Assembly (NCBI GenBank): GCA_963847985.1 | Contig: CAWKBS010000005.1 | Span: 62,001 to 126,000, forward strand | Direction of reading: 5' to 3' | Origin: JAIBJN01 sp963847985 | GTDB taxonomy: Bacteria; Actinomycetota; Thermoleophilia; Gaiellales; Gaiellaceae | Length of the DNA stretch: 64,000 bases | Part shown: positions 15,640-23,859 of the stretch, piece after piece | Layout: each line of letters opens with the position of its first letter | How positions within the stretch are numbered: position 1 is the first letter of the stretch | The notes under the pieces: model-generated | Told to the model about the DNA's origin: nothing | Seen by the model: only the letters and a program-made list of their open reading frames with translations | Database searches by the model: none | Made by a program: the position numbers and the translations under genes

Positions 15640-16595
15640 CCGGCGGCGCGCCGCTCCTCGTCCTCGGCGTGCGTCGCTCGGGGACGACTCTGCTGCGCGT
15701 CATTCTCGATCGCAGCTCCGCGCTCGCAATCCCGGACGAGTCCTACTTCGTCCCGCAGCTCGCCGAGCGTCACGGAGCGCACGTCGACCCCGACGACTTT
15801 CTCGACGACCTGAGCCGGCTGCCGACGGTGCGGGAGTGGGACGTGTCCCTCGAGGAGGTGCGGGGCCGGCTCCGGCCGGGCATGGCGCTCGGGGACGCGG
15901 TCGCCGCGGTGTACGAGACGTACGCCGCCCGCTTCGGCAAGGCTCGCTGGGGCGACAAGACGCCGATGTACATGGCGTACCTGCCGCTGCTCGAGCGGCT
16001 CTTCCCGACCGCGCTCTACGTCCACCTGATCCGTGACGGCCGGGACGCTGCTACCTCGTTCCTCGCCATGCCGCGCGGAATCGTCACCGAGAGCTGGGCG
16101 CACCCGCGGACCGCGGCCGGCTTCGCCTGCCAGTGGCGGACCGAGGTCGAGGCGGCGCGCGCGCTCGGCCGTCGCGTGGGCGAGCGCTACCTCGAGGTGC
16201 GCTACGAGGACCTGGTGCGGGCTCCGGCTGCGGCGATCGAGCGGATCTGCGCGTTCGCGGGGCTTGCCTACGAGCCCTCCATGCTCGCCTATCCCGGCGA
16301 GGTGGACGTCTCGTCCAGGCCCCACCAGCAGCGCCTCCGCAATGCGCCGATCCCGGGCGTCCGCGACTGGCGGTCCGAGCTCGCGCCCGAGGACGTCGCC
16401 GCGTTCGAGGCCGTGGCCGGAGAACTGCTCGCCACCCTGGGATACGACACGGTCACTGCGCCTTCGACCGCGGCGCGGCTCCGGGCCCGGGCCGAGCTCA
16501 CGTCGTACCTGGCCCGGACCGCCGCGTGGCGCACGGCCGGTCGTGGCGTCAGGCGCTCGCCTCTCTGGAGGCGGCGCCACCCGCCGCTCGCGTAG
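15636..16595 (+). CDS. PAPS-dependent sulfotransferase
   Basis: The 319-residue product has the 5'-phosphosulfate loop RRSGTTLLRVILD near residue 13 and the 3'-phosphate motif LIRDGRDAATSFL near 134, the standard PAPS-binding pair of sulfotransferases. WGDKTP near 105 is also typical. Such enzymes sulfate sugars or lipids. It overlaps the FlgD-like gene by 4 bases (ATGA), and its 3' end overlaps the convergent ligase gene by 47 bases. PAPS could come from sat-cysC just upstream. Confidence 0.88.
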   Translation: MTGGAPLLVLGVRRSGTTLLRVILDRSSALAIPDESYFVPQLAERHGAHVDPDDFLDDLSRLPTVREWDVSLEEVRGRLRPGMALGDAVAAVYETYAARFGKARWGDKTPMYMAYLPLLERLFPTALYVHLIRDGRDAATSFLAMPRGIVTESWAHPRTAAGFACQWRTEVEAARALGRRVGERYLEVRYEDLVRAPAAAIERICAFAGLAYEPSMLAYPGEVDVSSRPHQQRLRNAPIPGVRDWRSELAPEDVAAFEAVAGELLATLGYDTVTAPSTAARLRARAELTSYLARTAAWRTAGRGVRRSPLWRRRHPPLA

Positions 16596-18036
16596 GCGAC
16601 GGCGAAGGCGCCGGCCGCGGGGCCAGCGCCAGGCAGGCCGCGGCGAGCCCGACGATCCCCCACGTGAACGGATCCTCGAAGAACCCGCTGTAGGTCAGCG
16701 AGTGGACGACGAGGGCCGTGAACGTGCCGAGCAGGGCGAGCGCGAAGGCTTGCACCCGGCGCATCGCCAGAAGCGTGGCCCGGACGGTGGCGGCGAGCAG
16801 CGCGAAGTAGAGGACCAGGCCCGTCGCGCCGAGCTCGGCGGCGACGGTCAGCGGCGTGGTGTGCGAGTCGTTCCTCCTCTCGCGGTCACGGGCATCCTCG
16901 AGCCGGCTGCTCGCGCGGGCCTGTGCGCCGATGCCCACGCCGATGAGGGGGTGGTCGAGGAACACGGGCAGCGTCACGGAGACGAGCGGCGCCCGACCGC
17001 TCGTCGCGCGGCGAAGGGACTCGTCCTGTGCGACCGCGAAGAGGACACCGACTGCTGTGAGCACCAGCGCCGCCGTCGTCACGGCGAGCACGCGGCGCGA
17101 GACCCTGTCACCGGCGACGAGGCCGACCACGAGGACGGCCGCGAACAGCGCGAGAAAGCTCGACTGCGAGTACGAGAAGTAGAGACCGGCGAGGAGGAGG
17201 CCGAGCAGCGGGAGCCCGAACGCCGCGCGCAGGCGCCCGAGCCACAGCAGGACGACCAGGACGACGATCCCCAGGACGAGGAACCGGCCGTAGATGCTCG
17301 AGTCCTTGAAGATCGAGGTGACGCGGAAGTACGACGTGTAGGCGTTGGCGAACTGGAGGTCGTCTGCGAAGAGGAGCGTGTGCGTCCACTCCTGCCACAG
17401 CCCCAGCGCGGCGACCGCCGCGGTCTCGGCCAGCAGCACCGCGGCCAGGGCACGGGAGACCGCCCCCGTGAGCACCGTCTGGGCGACGAGGGCGAGCAGG
17501 AGCGCGAAGGGGAGGACGAAGAAGAACACGTCGATCGCCCCATCCCGCGGATCGCGCGACCAGAGGAGGGAGAGCGACGCGAAGCCGGCGAACCCGGCAA
17601 CGGGAGCCGCGAGGAGCAGGGGCAGCGGGCGCCAGTCGGCGCCGCGAACGGCCCGATAGGCGAAGGCGAGCCCACCGGCGCCGATCACGGCGTAGAGGGG
17701 GAGAAGAAGGAAGGCTTCCTGGCCTGCGAGCTCGACCGGGATCCGGATCGGTGCGACGGCGAGGAGCGCGACGGGGAGCGCCGCGGGTAGGCGAACGAAC
17801 GCCGCGGCGAGACCGGCGACGGCCAGCAGCCCGGCGATCCCGGCCCCGAGCCGCGCCGGTGAGCGCACCATGAGCTCCAGCTGGTCAGGGATGAGCGCCA
17901 GCGCAAGCCCGATCTCCGCGCCCAGCAGGAGCAGCAGGGCGACGACGATGTGGAGTCGCGAGCGCGCGAGGATGATCGCGGGCGCGCCGAGGGCGCCCAC
18001 GAGCGCCGCCGTTTCTGCGAGTTCGACGCGCTCCAT
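16549..18036 (-). CDS. O-antigen ligase / polymerase family membrane protein
   Basis: The 495-residue product is very hydrophobic, with about a dozen membrane segments, and contains the Wzy_C-type region: a large loop around residues 215-235 (WQEWTHTLLFADDLQFANAY), then PVFLDHPLIGVGIGA near 358 and NDSHTTPLTVAAELGATG near 386. The conserved His pair in that loop is typical of O-antigen ligases and polymerases, which join polysaccharide to carriers outside the cytoplasm. It lies 37 bases after zur on the same strand. The Pro/Ser-rich C-terminal tail overlaps the sulfotransferase gene. Confidence 0.82.
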   Translation of the reverse strand: MERVELAETAALVGALGAPAIILARSRLHIVVALLLLLGAEIGLALALIPDQLELMVRSPARLGAGIAGLLAVAGLAAAFVRLPAALPVALLAVAPIRIPVELAGQEAFLLLPLYAVIGAGGLAFAYRAVRGADWRPLPLLLAAPVAGFAGFASLSLLWSRDPRDGAIDVFFFVLPFALLLALVAQTVLTGAVSRALAAVLLAETAAVAALGLWQEWTHTLLFADDLQFANAYTSYFRVTSIFKDSSIYGRFLVLGIVVLVVLLWLGRLRAAFGLPLLGLLLAGLYFSYSQSSFLALFAAVLVVGLVAGDRVSRRVLAVTTAALVLTAVGVLFAVAQDESLRRATSGRAPLVSVTLPVFLDHPLIGVGIGAQARASSRLEDARDRERRNDSHTTPLTVAAELGATGLVLYFALLAATVRATLLAMRRVQAFALALLGTFTALVVHSLTYSGFFEDPFTWGIVGLAAACLALAPRPAPSPSPTRAAGGAASREASA

Positions 18037-18073
18037 TCGCTTCGGGCGGGAAGCCTAGACTGGAGTCGCCCGC

Positions 18074-18499
18074 TCAGCGGCAGTCGCCGCAGAGACCCGA
18101 CACCTCGAGCCGGTGGCCCGTGGTCACGAAGCCGTGCGTCGCGGAGATCCGCTCCAGCCAGGGGTCGAGCTCGCAGTCCTCGAGCTCGACGACGCGGTGG
18201 CAGCTCGAGCACACCAGATGGTGGTGGTGGCCGTCTCCGCAGAGTCGGTAGCAAAGCTCGCCCTGGCGGTGGGAAAGGGCGTCGATAACGCCCTCGTCGG
18301 CGAGGAGCCCGAGCGTGCGGTAGACGGTGGCGAGCCCGAGCCGGTCGCCGCGCTGCCGCAAGCGCTCGTGCAGCTGCTGCGCGGTCACGTCGTCGTGCTC
18401 TGCCATCAGCTCGGAGAGGACCGTGAGCCGCTGCTTCGTCGGCCTCACGCCGACGCCCTGGAGCAGCTCGACTGCGCGCGGTTGCTCGCCGGTGGGCAC
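18074..18499 (-). CDS. zur: Fur-family zinc uptake regulator (Zur)
   Basis: The 141-residue product has the Fur winged helix (VRPTKQRLTVLSEL, then LATVYRTLGLLADEGVI) and the metal-site block GDGHHHHLVCSSCHRVVELEDCEL. A second CGDC pair at the C-terminus completes the structural zinc site. It is divergent from znuACB, with a Fur/Zur-type dyad between them, so it most likely represses zinc uptake when zinc is sufficient and may regulate itself. The GTG start at 18499 has no clear ribosome-binding site. Confidence 0.9.
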   Translation of the reverse strand: MPTGEQPRAVELLQGVGVRPTKQRLTVLSELMAEHDDVTAQQLHERLRQRGDRLGLATVYRTLGLLADEGVIDALSHRQGELCYRLCGDGHHHHLVCSSCHRVVELEDCELDPWLERISATHGFVTTGHRLEVSGLCGDCR

Positions 18500-18504
18500 G
18501 TGGC

Positions 18505-18510
18505 TATGCT
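18505..18510 (+). promoter_or_regulatory. -10 hexamer for znuACB
   Basis: TATGCT ends 8 bases before the GTG at 18519, which fits a leaderless mRNA. The complementary strand reads AGCATA, part of a TAGCAT that could serve zur, so the two divergent promoters may overlap. Confidence 0.35.
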
Positions 18511-18518
18511 AGCAGTCG

Positions 18519-19385
18519 GTGATAACGAGAATCGTTCTCATGCTCGCTGTGCTGGGCCTCACAGCCACGGCGGCCGCATGCGGCGGGGATCCGGAGGCCG
18601 CCGGCTCGGCCGGCCGGACCCAGGTCGTCGCGGGCTTCTACCCGCTGGCGTTCGCCGCCGAGGAGATCGGGGGCGACCGCGTCGAGGTCACCAACCTCAC
18701 CCCGTCCGGCGCCGAGCCCCACGACGTCGAGCTGACGCCGCGCGACGTCGAGCGGATTCGCTCGGCCGACCTCGTCCTCTACGCCGGCGGCGGCTTTCAG
18801 CCGGCTCTCGAGGACGCCGTCGACGGAGCGGCCGGGACGGCGGTCGACGTGCTCGAGGGCAGCGAGCTCCGCGAGGGGGACGAGGGCATCGACCCGCATG
18901 TCTGGCTCGACCCCGTGCGGTTCGCCGGGATCGTGGAGAGGATCGGCGCCGAGTTGGGGCGCGAGGCCCCAGCCCGAGAGCTGGCCTCGCGGCTGCGGGC
19001 GCTCGACGCGGAGTTTCGCCAGGGGCTCGCGGAGTGCGATCGGCGCGAGCTCGTCACGGCCCACGACGCGTTCGGATACCTCGGCGACCGGTACGACCTC
19101 GAGGTGATCCCCATCGCCGGCCTCGCCCCGGAGACGGAGCCGACGCCGCGCGAGCTCGAGGAGGTCGCCGAGCTCGTCGAGGAACGGGGCGTGACGACCG
19201 TCTTCGTCGAGCCGCTGCTCTCGGCGGAGGTCGGAGAGACCGTCGCGCGCGAGGCGGGCGCCGACACCGCTGTGCTCGACCCGCTCGAAGGGCTGAGCGA
19301 GGACCAGCTGGACGCCGGCGAGACCTATCTCACCGTGATGCGGGCGAACCTGGACGCGCTGCGGGCGGGCCTCGGGTGCCGGTAG
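18519..19385 (+). CDS. znuA: Zinc ABC transporter substrate-binding lipoprotein
   Basis: The N-terminus MITRIVLMLAVLGLTATAAAC is a lipoprotein signal with the lipobox ending at Cys 21. The three His ligands of cluster A-I metal receptors are visible (SGAEPHDVEL, DPHVWLD, TAHDAFGYLGDRY), with FVEPLLS for the fourth ligand. The His-rich loop of many ZnuA proteins is missing. The GTG at 18519 is preferred over the ATG at 18540 because the later start would lose the charged part of the signal. It leads znuACB and overlaps znuC by 10 bases. Confidence 0.92.
   Translation: MITRIVLMLAVLGLTATAAACGGDPEAAGSAGRTQVVAGFYPLAFAAEEIGGDRVEVTNLTPSGAEPHDVELTPRDVERIRSADLVLYAGGGFQPALEDAVDGAAGTAVDVLEGSELREGDEGIDPHVWLDPVRFAGIVERIGAELGREAPARELASRLRALDAEFRQGLAECDRRELVTAHDAFGYLGDRYDLEVIPIAGLAPETEPTPRELEEVAELVEERGVTTVFVEPLLSAEVGETVAREAGADTAVLDPLEGLSEDQLDAGETYLTVMRANLDALRAGLGCR
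18520..18540. promoter_or_regulatory. Zur-box-like dyad between zur and znuACB
   Basis: A 21-bp dyad with half-sites TGATAACGA and TCGTTCTCA around a 3-base centre matches at 8 of 9 pairs. It has the look of an actinobacterial Zur/Fur box and lies between the zur and znu starts, overlapping the first codons of znuA. Zinc-dependent repression of both units is the natural inference. Confidence 0.75.
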
Positions 19386-20107
19386 CCCCGGTTCTCGAGC
19401 TCGCCGGCGTCTCCTTCGCCTACCGCCCGGGCCAGCCGGTGTTGGCGGATGTCGACCTGATCGTGGCCGAGAACGAGTTCGTCGCCGTCGCGGGCCCGAA
19501 CGGCGGCGGCAAGACGACGCTCATCCGCCTCGTCCTCGGGCTCGCCCGCCCCGACTCCGGGTCGGTGCGCCTCTTCGGCGAGCCCGCGCACCGGTTCTCG
19601 CGCCGGGCGACCCTCGGCTACGTCGCGCAGCGCGCGCGGATCGGCGGCCAGGGACCGGTGACCGTGCGCGAGGTCGTCTCCGCCGGCCGGCTCGCCCAGG
19701 GGAGCCTGCTGGGCCCGCTTCGCGCCCGCGACCGGGCCATCGTCGAGGAGGCGATCGCCGACGTCGGCCTCGGGGAGCTGGGCGGCGCGCAGCTCGCAGA
19801 GCTCTCGGGTGGACAGCAGCAGCGGGCCTTCATCGCCAAGGCGCTCGCCGGCCAGCCGTCGCTGCTCGTCCTGGACGAGCCGACCGCCGGCGTCGACGCC
19901 GGCTCGCAGGAGTCGCTCGCGCGCCTGCTCGACCGCCTCCACCGGGAGCGGCACGTGACGACGCTCTACGTGTCTCACGAGTTCGGCGCGGTCGAGGGCA
20001 TCGTCGACCGGCTCGTGCTCGTGCGGGGCGGGATCGTCTTCGACGGGCCGCCGAGCACCCTCCCCTCCGAATGGCACGACCCCTCGCACGCCCATGCTCG
20101 ACAGTGA
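19376..20107 (+). CDS. znuC: Zinc ABC transporter ATP-binding protein
   Basis: The product has Walker A GPNGGGKTT near residue 40, the signature LSGGQQQR near 145, Walker B LLVLDEPT near 164 and the switch His in VSHE near 200. A GTG at 19376 (MPVAPVLELAGVSF) gives 243 residues and overlaps znuA by 10 bases; no better start is seen. It overlaps znuB by 14 bases. Zinc is inferred from the Zur box and ZnuA; manganese is the main alternative. Confidence 0.92.
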   Translation: MPVAPVLELAGVSFAYRPGQPVLADVDLIVAENEFVAVAGPNGGGKTTLIRLVLGLARPDSGSVRLFGEPAHRFSRRATLGYVAQRARIGGQGPVTVREVVSAGRLAQGSLLGPLRARDRAIVEEAIADVGLGELGGAQLAELSGGQQQRAFIAKALAGQPSLLVLDEPTAGVDAGSQESLARLLDRLHRERHVTTLYVSHEFGAVEGIVDRLVLVRGGIVFDGPPSTLPSEWHDPSHAHARQ

Positions 20108-20894
20108 ATTCATGCGCCTCGCCTTCGCGGCGGGGGCGGTGATCGGCGTCCTGGCGCCCGCCGTCGGGTTCTTCCTCGTCCAGCGGAACATGAGCCTCGT
20201 CGGCGACGGCATCGGCCACACCGCCTTCGCCGGGGTGGCCCTGGGCTACCTGCTCGGCGTCTCCCCCGTCCTCACCGCGCTCGTCGCAGCCGTGGCCGGG
20301 GCGGTCGGGATCGAGTGGCTGCGCTCGCGCCGGCGCACGGCCGGCGACCAGGCCCTCGCGCTCCTCTTCTACACGGGGCTGGCGGCCGGCGTGGTCCTGG
20401 CCTCGGCCGCGGGGGCGCTCGACGTCGACCTGTTCGCGTTCCTCTTCGGCTCGATCCTCACAGTCACGCGGGAGGACCTCGTCGTCGTGGCCGTGCTCGG
20501 CCTGGGCGGGCTGGCCGTGATCGGCCTGCTCTACCGGGCGCTCGCCGGAGTTGTCGTCGACGAAGAGGGTGCCCAGGTGGCCGGCGTGCCCGTGGCGTCG
20601 CTGAACGTGCTCGTCGCCGGGCTGGCCGGGTTGACGATCGGGCTCTCGATGCAGATCGTCGGGATCCTCCTGATCGCCGCGCTCATGGTTCTCCCGGTGA
20701 TCGCCTCCGGCCGGATCGCCTGGAGCATGCGCTCGTCCATCGCCGTCGCCATGGGGATCGGGCTGGCCTCCGTCTTCGCCGGCCTGACGATCGCCTACTA
20801 CGCCGACCTGCCGCCGGGCGGGGCGATCGTCCTCGTCGCCGCGGGGTCCTTCGTCGTGGCGAGCCTCGTCGAGGCCGCCCGCGCGCACCGATAG
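20094..20894 (+). CDS. znuB: Zinc ABC transporter permease
   Basis: The 266-residue hydrophobic product belongs to the ABC-3 permease family of metal transporters. The stretch RNMSLVGDGIGHTAFAGVAL near residue 30 is the family signature, and seven to nine membrane segments follow. It overlaps znuC, completing a three-gene uptake system. A second start (ATG at 20112, MRLAFAAG) would remove six residues. Confidence 0.92.
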   Translation: MLDSEFMRLAFAAGAVIGVLAPAVGFFLVQRNMSLVGDGIGHTAFAGVALGYLLGVSPVLTALVAAVAGAVGIEWLRSRRRTAGDQALALLFYTGLAAGVVLASAAGALDVDLFAFLFGSILTVTREDLVVVAVLGLGGLAVIGLLYRALAGVVVDEEGAQVAGVPVASLNVLVAGLAGLTIGLSMQIVGILLIAALMVLPVIASGRIAWSMRSSIAVAMGIGLASVFAGLTIAYYADLPPGGAIVLVAAGSFVVASLVEAARAHR

Positions 20895-20903
20895 GGTGAG
20901 CCG

Positions 20904-21539
20904 GTGATCGACGGCTGGAAACGCGCGCTCGTCCTCGCTCCGCACACCGACGACGGCGAGTTCGGCTGCGGCGGGACGATGGCCCGCCTCGTCGAGGCCG
21001 AGGTCGAGGTGCGCTACGTCGCCTTCTCCATCGCCACCAAGTCGCTGCCCGAGGGCTTCCCGCCGGACACGCTCGCGCGCGAGGTGCGCGCGGCGACCGC
21101 CGAGCTCGGCATCCCCGAGAGCCAGCTCGTCGTCGAGGACTTCGAGGTGCGCGCGTTCCCGGAGCACCGCCAGGAGGTCCTCGAGCGCCTGATCGCGCTC
21201 TGGGAGGAATGGCCTCCGGATGCGGTGTTCATGCCGAGCCTGCGCGACATCCACCAGGACCATCAGGTCGTCGCCCAGGAGGGCCTGCGCGCCTTCAAGC
21301 GGACGACGGTCCTCGGCTACGAGATCCCCTGGAACAACTTCAACTTCGACCACCAGGCCTACGTCGGCCTGGAGGAGCGCCACGTGGAGCGCAAGGTCGC
21401 GGCGCTCGCGCACTATGCCTCGCAGCAGCACCGCAACTATGCGAATCCCGAGTACATCTGGAACCTCGCCCGGACCCACGGCATCAACGTGAACCGGGCC
21501 TTCGCCGAGGTCTTCGAGGTGTACCGGGTCGTGAGCTGA
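20904..21539 (+). CDS. PIG-L family deacetylase-like hydrolase
   Basis: The 211-residue product has the zinc motif as APHTDDGEFGCGG (Thr replaces the usual Pro) near residue 12 and DIHQDHQVV near 112. This is a second PIG-L family protein, different from the one at 14.3 kb. The GTG start is 9 bases after znuB, but the function points to the sugar genes that follow on the other strand. The C-terminus (YASQQHRNYANPEYIW) resembles members that act on sugar amides. Confidence 0.85.
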   Translation: MIDGWKRALVLAPHTDDGEFGCGGTMARLVEAEVEVRYVAFSIATKSLPEGFPPDTLAREVRAATAELGIPESQLVVEDFEVRAFPEHRQEVLERLIALWEEWPPDAVFMPSLRDIHQDHQVVAQEGLRAFKRTTVLGYEIPWNNFNFDHQAYVGLEERHVERKVAALAHYASQQHRNYANPEYIWNLARTHGINVNRAFAEVFEVYRVVS

Positions 21540-21559
21540 GCGGCCGGCGGCCGGCCGGC

Positions 21560-22748
21560 TCAGACGGTGCGGTACGTCAGCTTCTCGCTCGCGCGCGTCT
21601 CGTTCGAGCGGACGATTGCGTCGCAGATCTCCGAGGTGCGGTAGCCGTCCTCGAAGGTGGCCCCGTACGGGCGCGACCTCGCCGTCCGAGGCGATCGCCT
21701 CGAGGAAGTGGTGCAGCTCGTGCACGAAGGTGTGCTCCCAGCCGATGACGTGGCCGGGCGGCCACCAGTGCTGCCAGAAGGGATGGTCTCCCTCGGAGAC
21801 GAGGATCGTCCGCAGGCCCGCCTCGGCGGTCGACGCCTCCGGCCCGGGGCTCACCAGCAGCTCGTTCAGGCGCTCGAGGTCGAAGGCGAGCGAGCCCTTG
21901 GAGCCGTTGATCTCCCAGCGCATGGAGTTCTTCCTGCCGGTGGCGAAGCGGGAGGCCTCGAGCGTGCCGACGGCGCCGCCCTCGAACTCGGCGATCGCCT
22001 CGAAGGCGTCGTCGACGTCGACGCGGCCGCCGGGCCGGTCGTCGATGAACGTCCGCAGCACGCCCGAGATCGACTCGATCTCGCCGACGAGGAAGCGGCC
22101 GAGGTCGATGATGTGTGCGCCGAGGTCGCCGAGCGCGCCGGAGCCTGCGACCGACCGGTCGAGCCGCCAGACCTTGGCGAAGGCCGGGTCGAGGATCCAG
22201 TCCTGCAGGTACGACGCGCGGAAGTGGTAGATCTCGCCCAGCTCGCCGGCCTCGATCATCTCGCGGGCGAGGCGGACGGCCGGGACGAAGCGGTAGTTGA
22301 ACGCGCACATGTGCTTGACCCCGGCGGCGCTCACGCGCCGGTACATCTCGAAGGACTCGTCGGCCGTCCGCGCGAGCGGCTTCTCGCAGATCACGTGCTT
22401 GCCGGCCTCGGCCGCGGCGATCGTGGGCTCCGCATGGAGCGAGTTCGGGCCGGAGTTGTCGAAGAGCTGCACGGCCGGGTCGGCCACGAGGTCGCGCCAG
22501 TCGGTCGTCGACCGCTCGAAGCCGTAGCGCAGGGCGGCCTCGGCGACGGCGTCCTCCGACCGGCCGGCGATCGAGACGAGCAGCGGGCGCAACGGCGGCG
22601 GCCACGTCATGTACGACAGGGCGCGGTACGCGTGCGCGTGCGCCTTTCCCATGAAGGCGTAGCCCAGCATGCCGACGCCGATGGCGTCGGGCAGGTCGGC
22701 GGCGTCGTGCGTAACCGGTTCGGCGGCGTCGGCCTTGAGGCCGGTCAC
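21560..22748 (-). CDS. Gfo/Idh/MocA-family oxidoreductase (one frameshift in this sequence)
   Basis: The N-terminus holds VGMLGYAFMGKAHAHAYRA, the NAD(P)-binding start of the family, and EKPLARTADE near residue 120 is its second hallmark. Near 21669-21671 a GGG where GG is expected shifts the frame. Removing one base restores an open frame to the TGA at 21560 with a normal family C-terminus (395 residues). The GTG start overlaps the stop of the upstream TIM-barrel gene (GTGA). These enzymes oxidise or reduce sugars or inositols with NAD(P), and the isomerase neighbour suggests a shared pathway. The shift is probably a sequence error. Confidence 0.85.
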
Positions 22749-23749
22749 GAAACGTCCGCCTTGAACGCCTGGTCGAAGACGACGGCGGACGGTGCGAAGT
22801 CGATGCGGCGAACGAACGCGAGCGCGTCCTGTGCGCCCCAGTTTCTGTCCATGCCGGAGTCCTCCCATTCGACGGAGAGCGGTCCCTCGTAGCCGATGCG
22901 GTTGAGCGCGCGGATCATCTCCTCGAAGTCGACGTCTCCGTGCCCGGGCGAGACGAAGTCCCAGCCGCGGGCGCGGTCGCCGAAGTCGACGTGCGAGCCG
23001 AGGATGCTCCGCCGCCCGTCGAGCCGGCGCTTCGAGTCCTTGACGTGCACGTGGTAGATGCGGTCCGCGAACTCGGCGACGAACTCGGCCGGGTCCAGGA
23101 ACTGGTGGATCAGGTGGCTGGGATCGAAGTTGATCCCGAACGCGGGGTGCCGGTCGACGGCCTCCAGGGCCCGCGCGGTCGTTGGAAAGTCGTACGCGAT
23201 CTCGGTCGGGTGCACCTCGAGCCCGAAGCGGACGCCTTCCGCGGCGAAGACCTCGAGGATGGGCAGCCACCGCTCGGCGAAGTCCTCGTAGCCCCTGTCG
23301 ATGTCGGCCCAGTCGTTCGGCGGGAACGAGTAGAGCATGTGCCAGATGCTCGACCCGGTGAACCCGTTGACCTGCGTGACGCCGAACGCGGCCGCGGCGC
23401 GGGCCGTGTCGGCGACACGGTCGGCGGCCCGCCGGCGGACGCCCTCGGGGTCCCCGTCGCCCCAGATCTCCGGCGGGAGGATCGCCTGGTGGCGCCCGTC
23501 GATCGGGTCACAGACAGCCTGGCCGACGAGGTGGCAGGAGATCGCCTCGCAGACGAGGCTCTTCGACTCGAGCAGCTCGCGCTTCGCCTGGCAGTAGCCG
23601 GGATCGGCGAGCGCGGCCGCGACGTCGAAGTGGTCGCCCCAGCACGCGAGCTCGAGCCCGTCGTACCCCCATTCGGCGACGCTCGACGCCAGGTCCTCCA
23701 GGGGGAGGTCCGCCCACTGACCGGTGAAGAGCGTGACGGAGCGAGGCAC
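22745..23749 (-). CDS. Sugar phosphate isomerase/epimerase-like TIM-barrel protein
   Basis: The protein has the AP-endonuclease-2/xylose-isomerase-like barrel: GYDGLELACWGDHFD near residue 30, GLEVHPTEIAYD near 185, FGINFDPSHLIHQ near 212 and HVHVKDSKR near 242 supply the usual metal ligands. I use the GTG at 23749 (MPRSVTLFTGQWADLP, 334 residues) because the sequence before it does not look conserved. It overlaps the Gfo/Idh gene by 4 bases, a common pairing in inositol and keto-sugar catabolism. Confidence 0.86.
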   Translation of the reverse strand: MPRSVTLFTGQWADLPLEDLASSVAEWGYDGLELACWGDHFDVAAALADPGYCQAKRELLESKSLVCEAISCHLVGQAVCDPIDGRHQAILPPEIWGDGDPEGVRRRAADRVADTARAAAAFGVTQVNGFTGSSIWHMLYSFPPNDWADIDRGYEDFAERWLPILEVFAAEGVRFGLEVHPTEIAYDFPTTARALEAVDRHPAFGINFDPSHLIHQFLDPAEFVAEFADRIYHVHVKDSKRRLDGRRSILGSHVDFGDRARGWDFVSPGHGDVDFEEMIRALNRIGYEGPLSVEWEDSGMDRNWGAQDALAFVRRIDFAPSAVVFDQAFKADVS

Positions 23750-23859
23750 GATAAAGCTCTTGGCGCGTCGGCCTGTTCCGGCCGGGACCCCACGGAGCGT
23801 AAGGATGAATACCGGCAATACTTTGCCGAGTCAAGCCCTAAGTCATGTGCGGCGAGGGA

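Noticed and set aside
16033..17790. A plus-strand frame rich in Arg, Glu and Gln opposite the O-antigen ligase
   Set aside because: The minus strand encodes a hydrophobic ligase; charged runs are what the complement of membrane helices gives.
19830..23270. A single 1146-residue minus-strand protein
   Set aside because: Only its middle is real (the Gfo/Idh enzyme); the rest is out-of-frame sequence joined by a one-base insertion at 21669.
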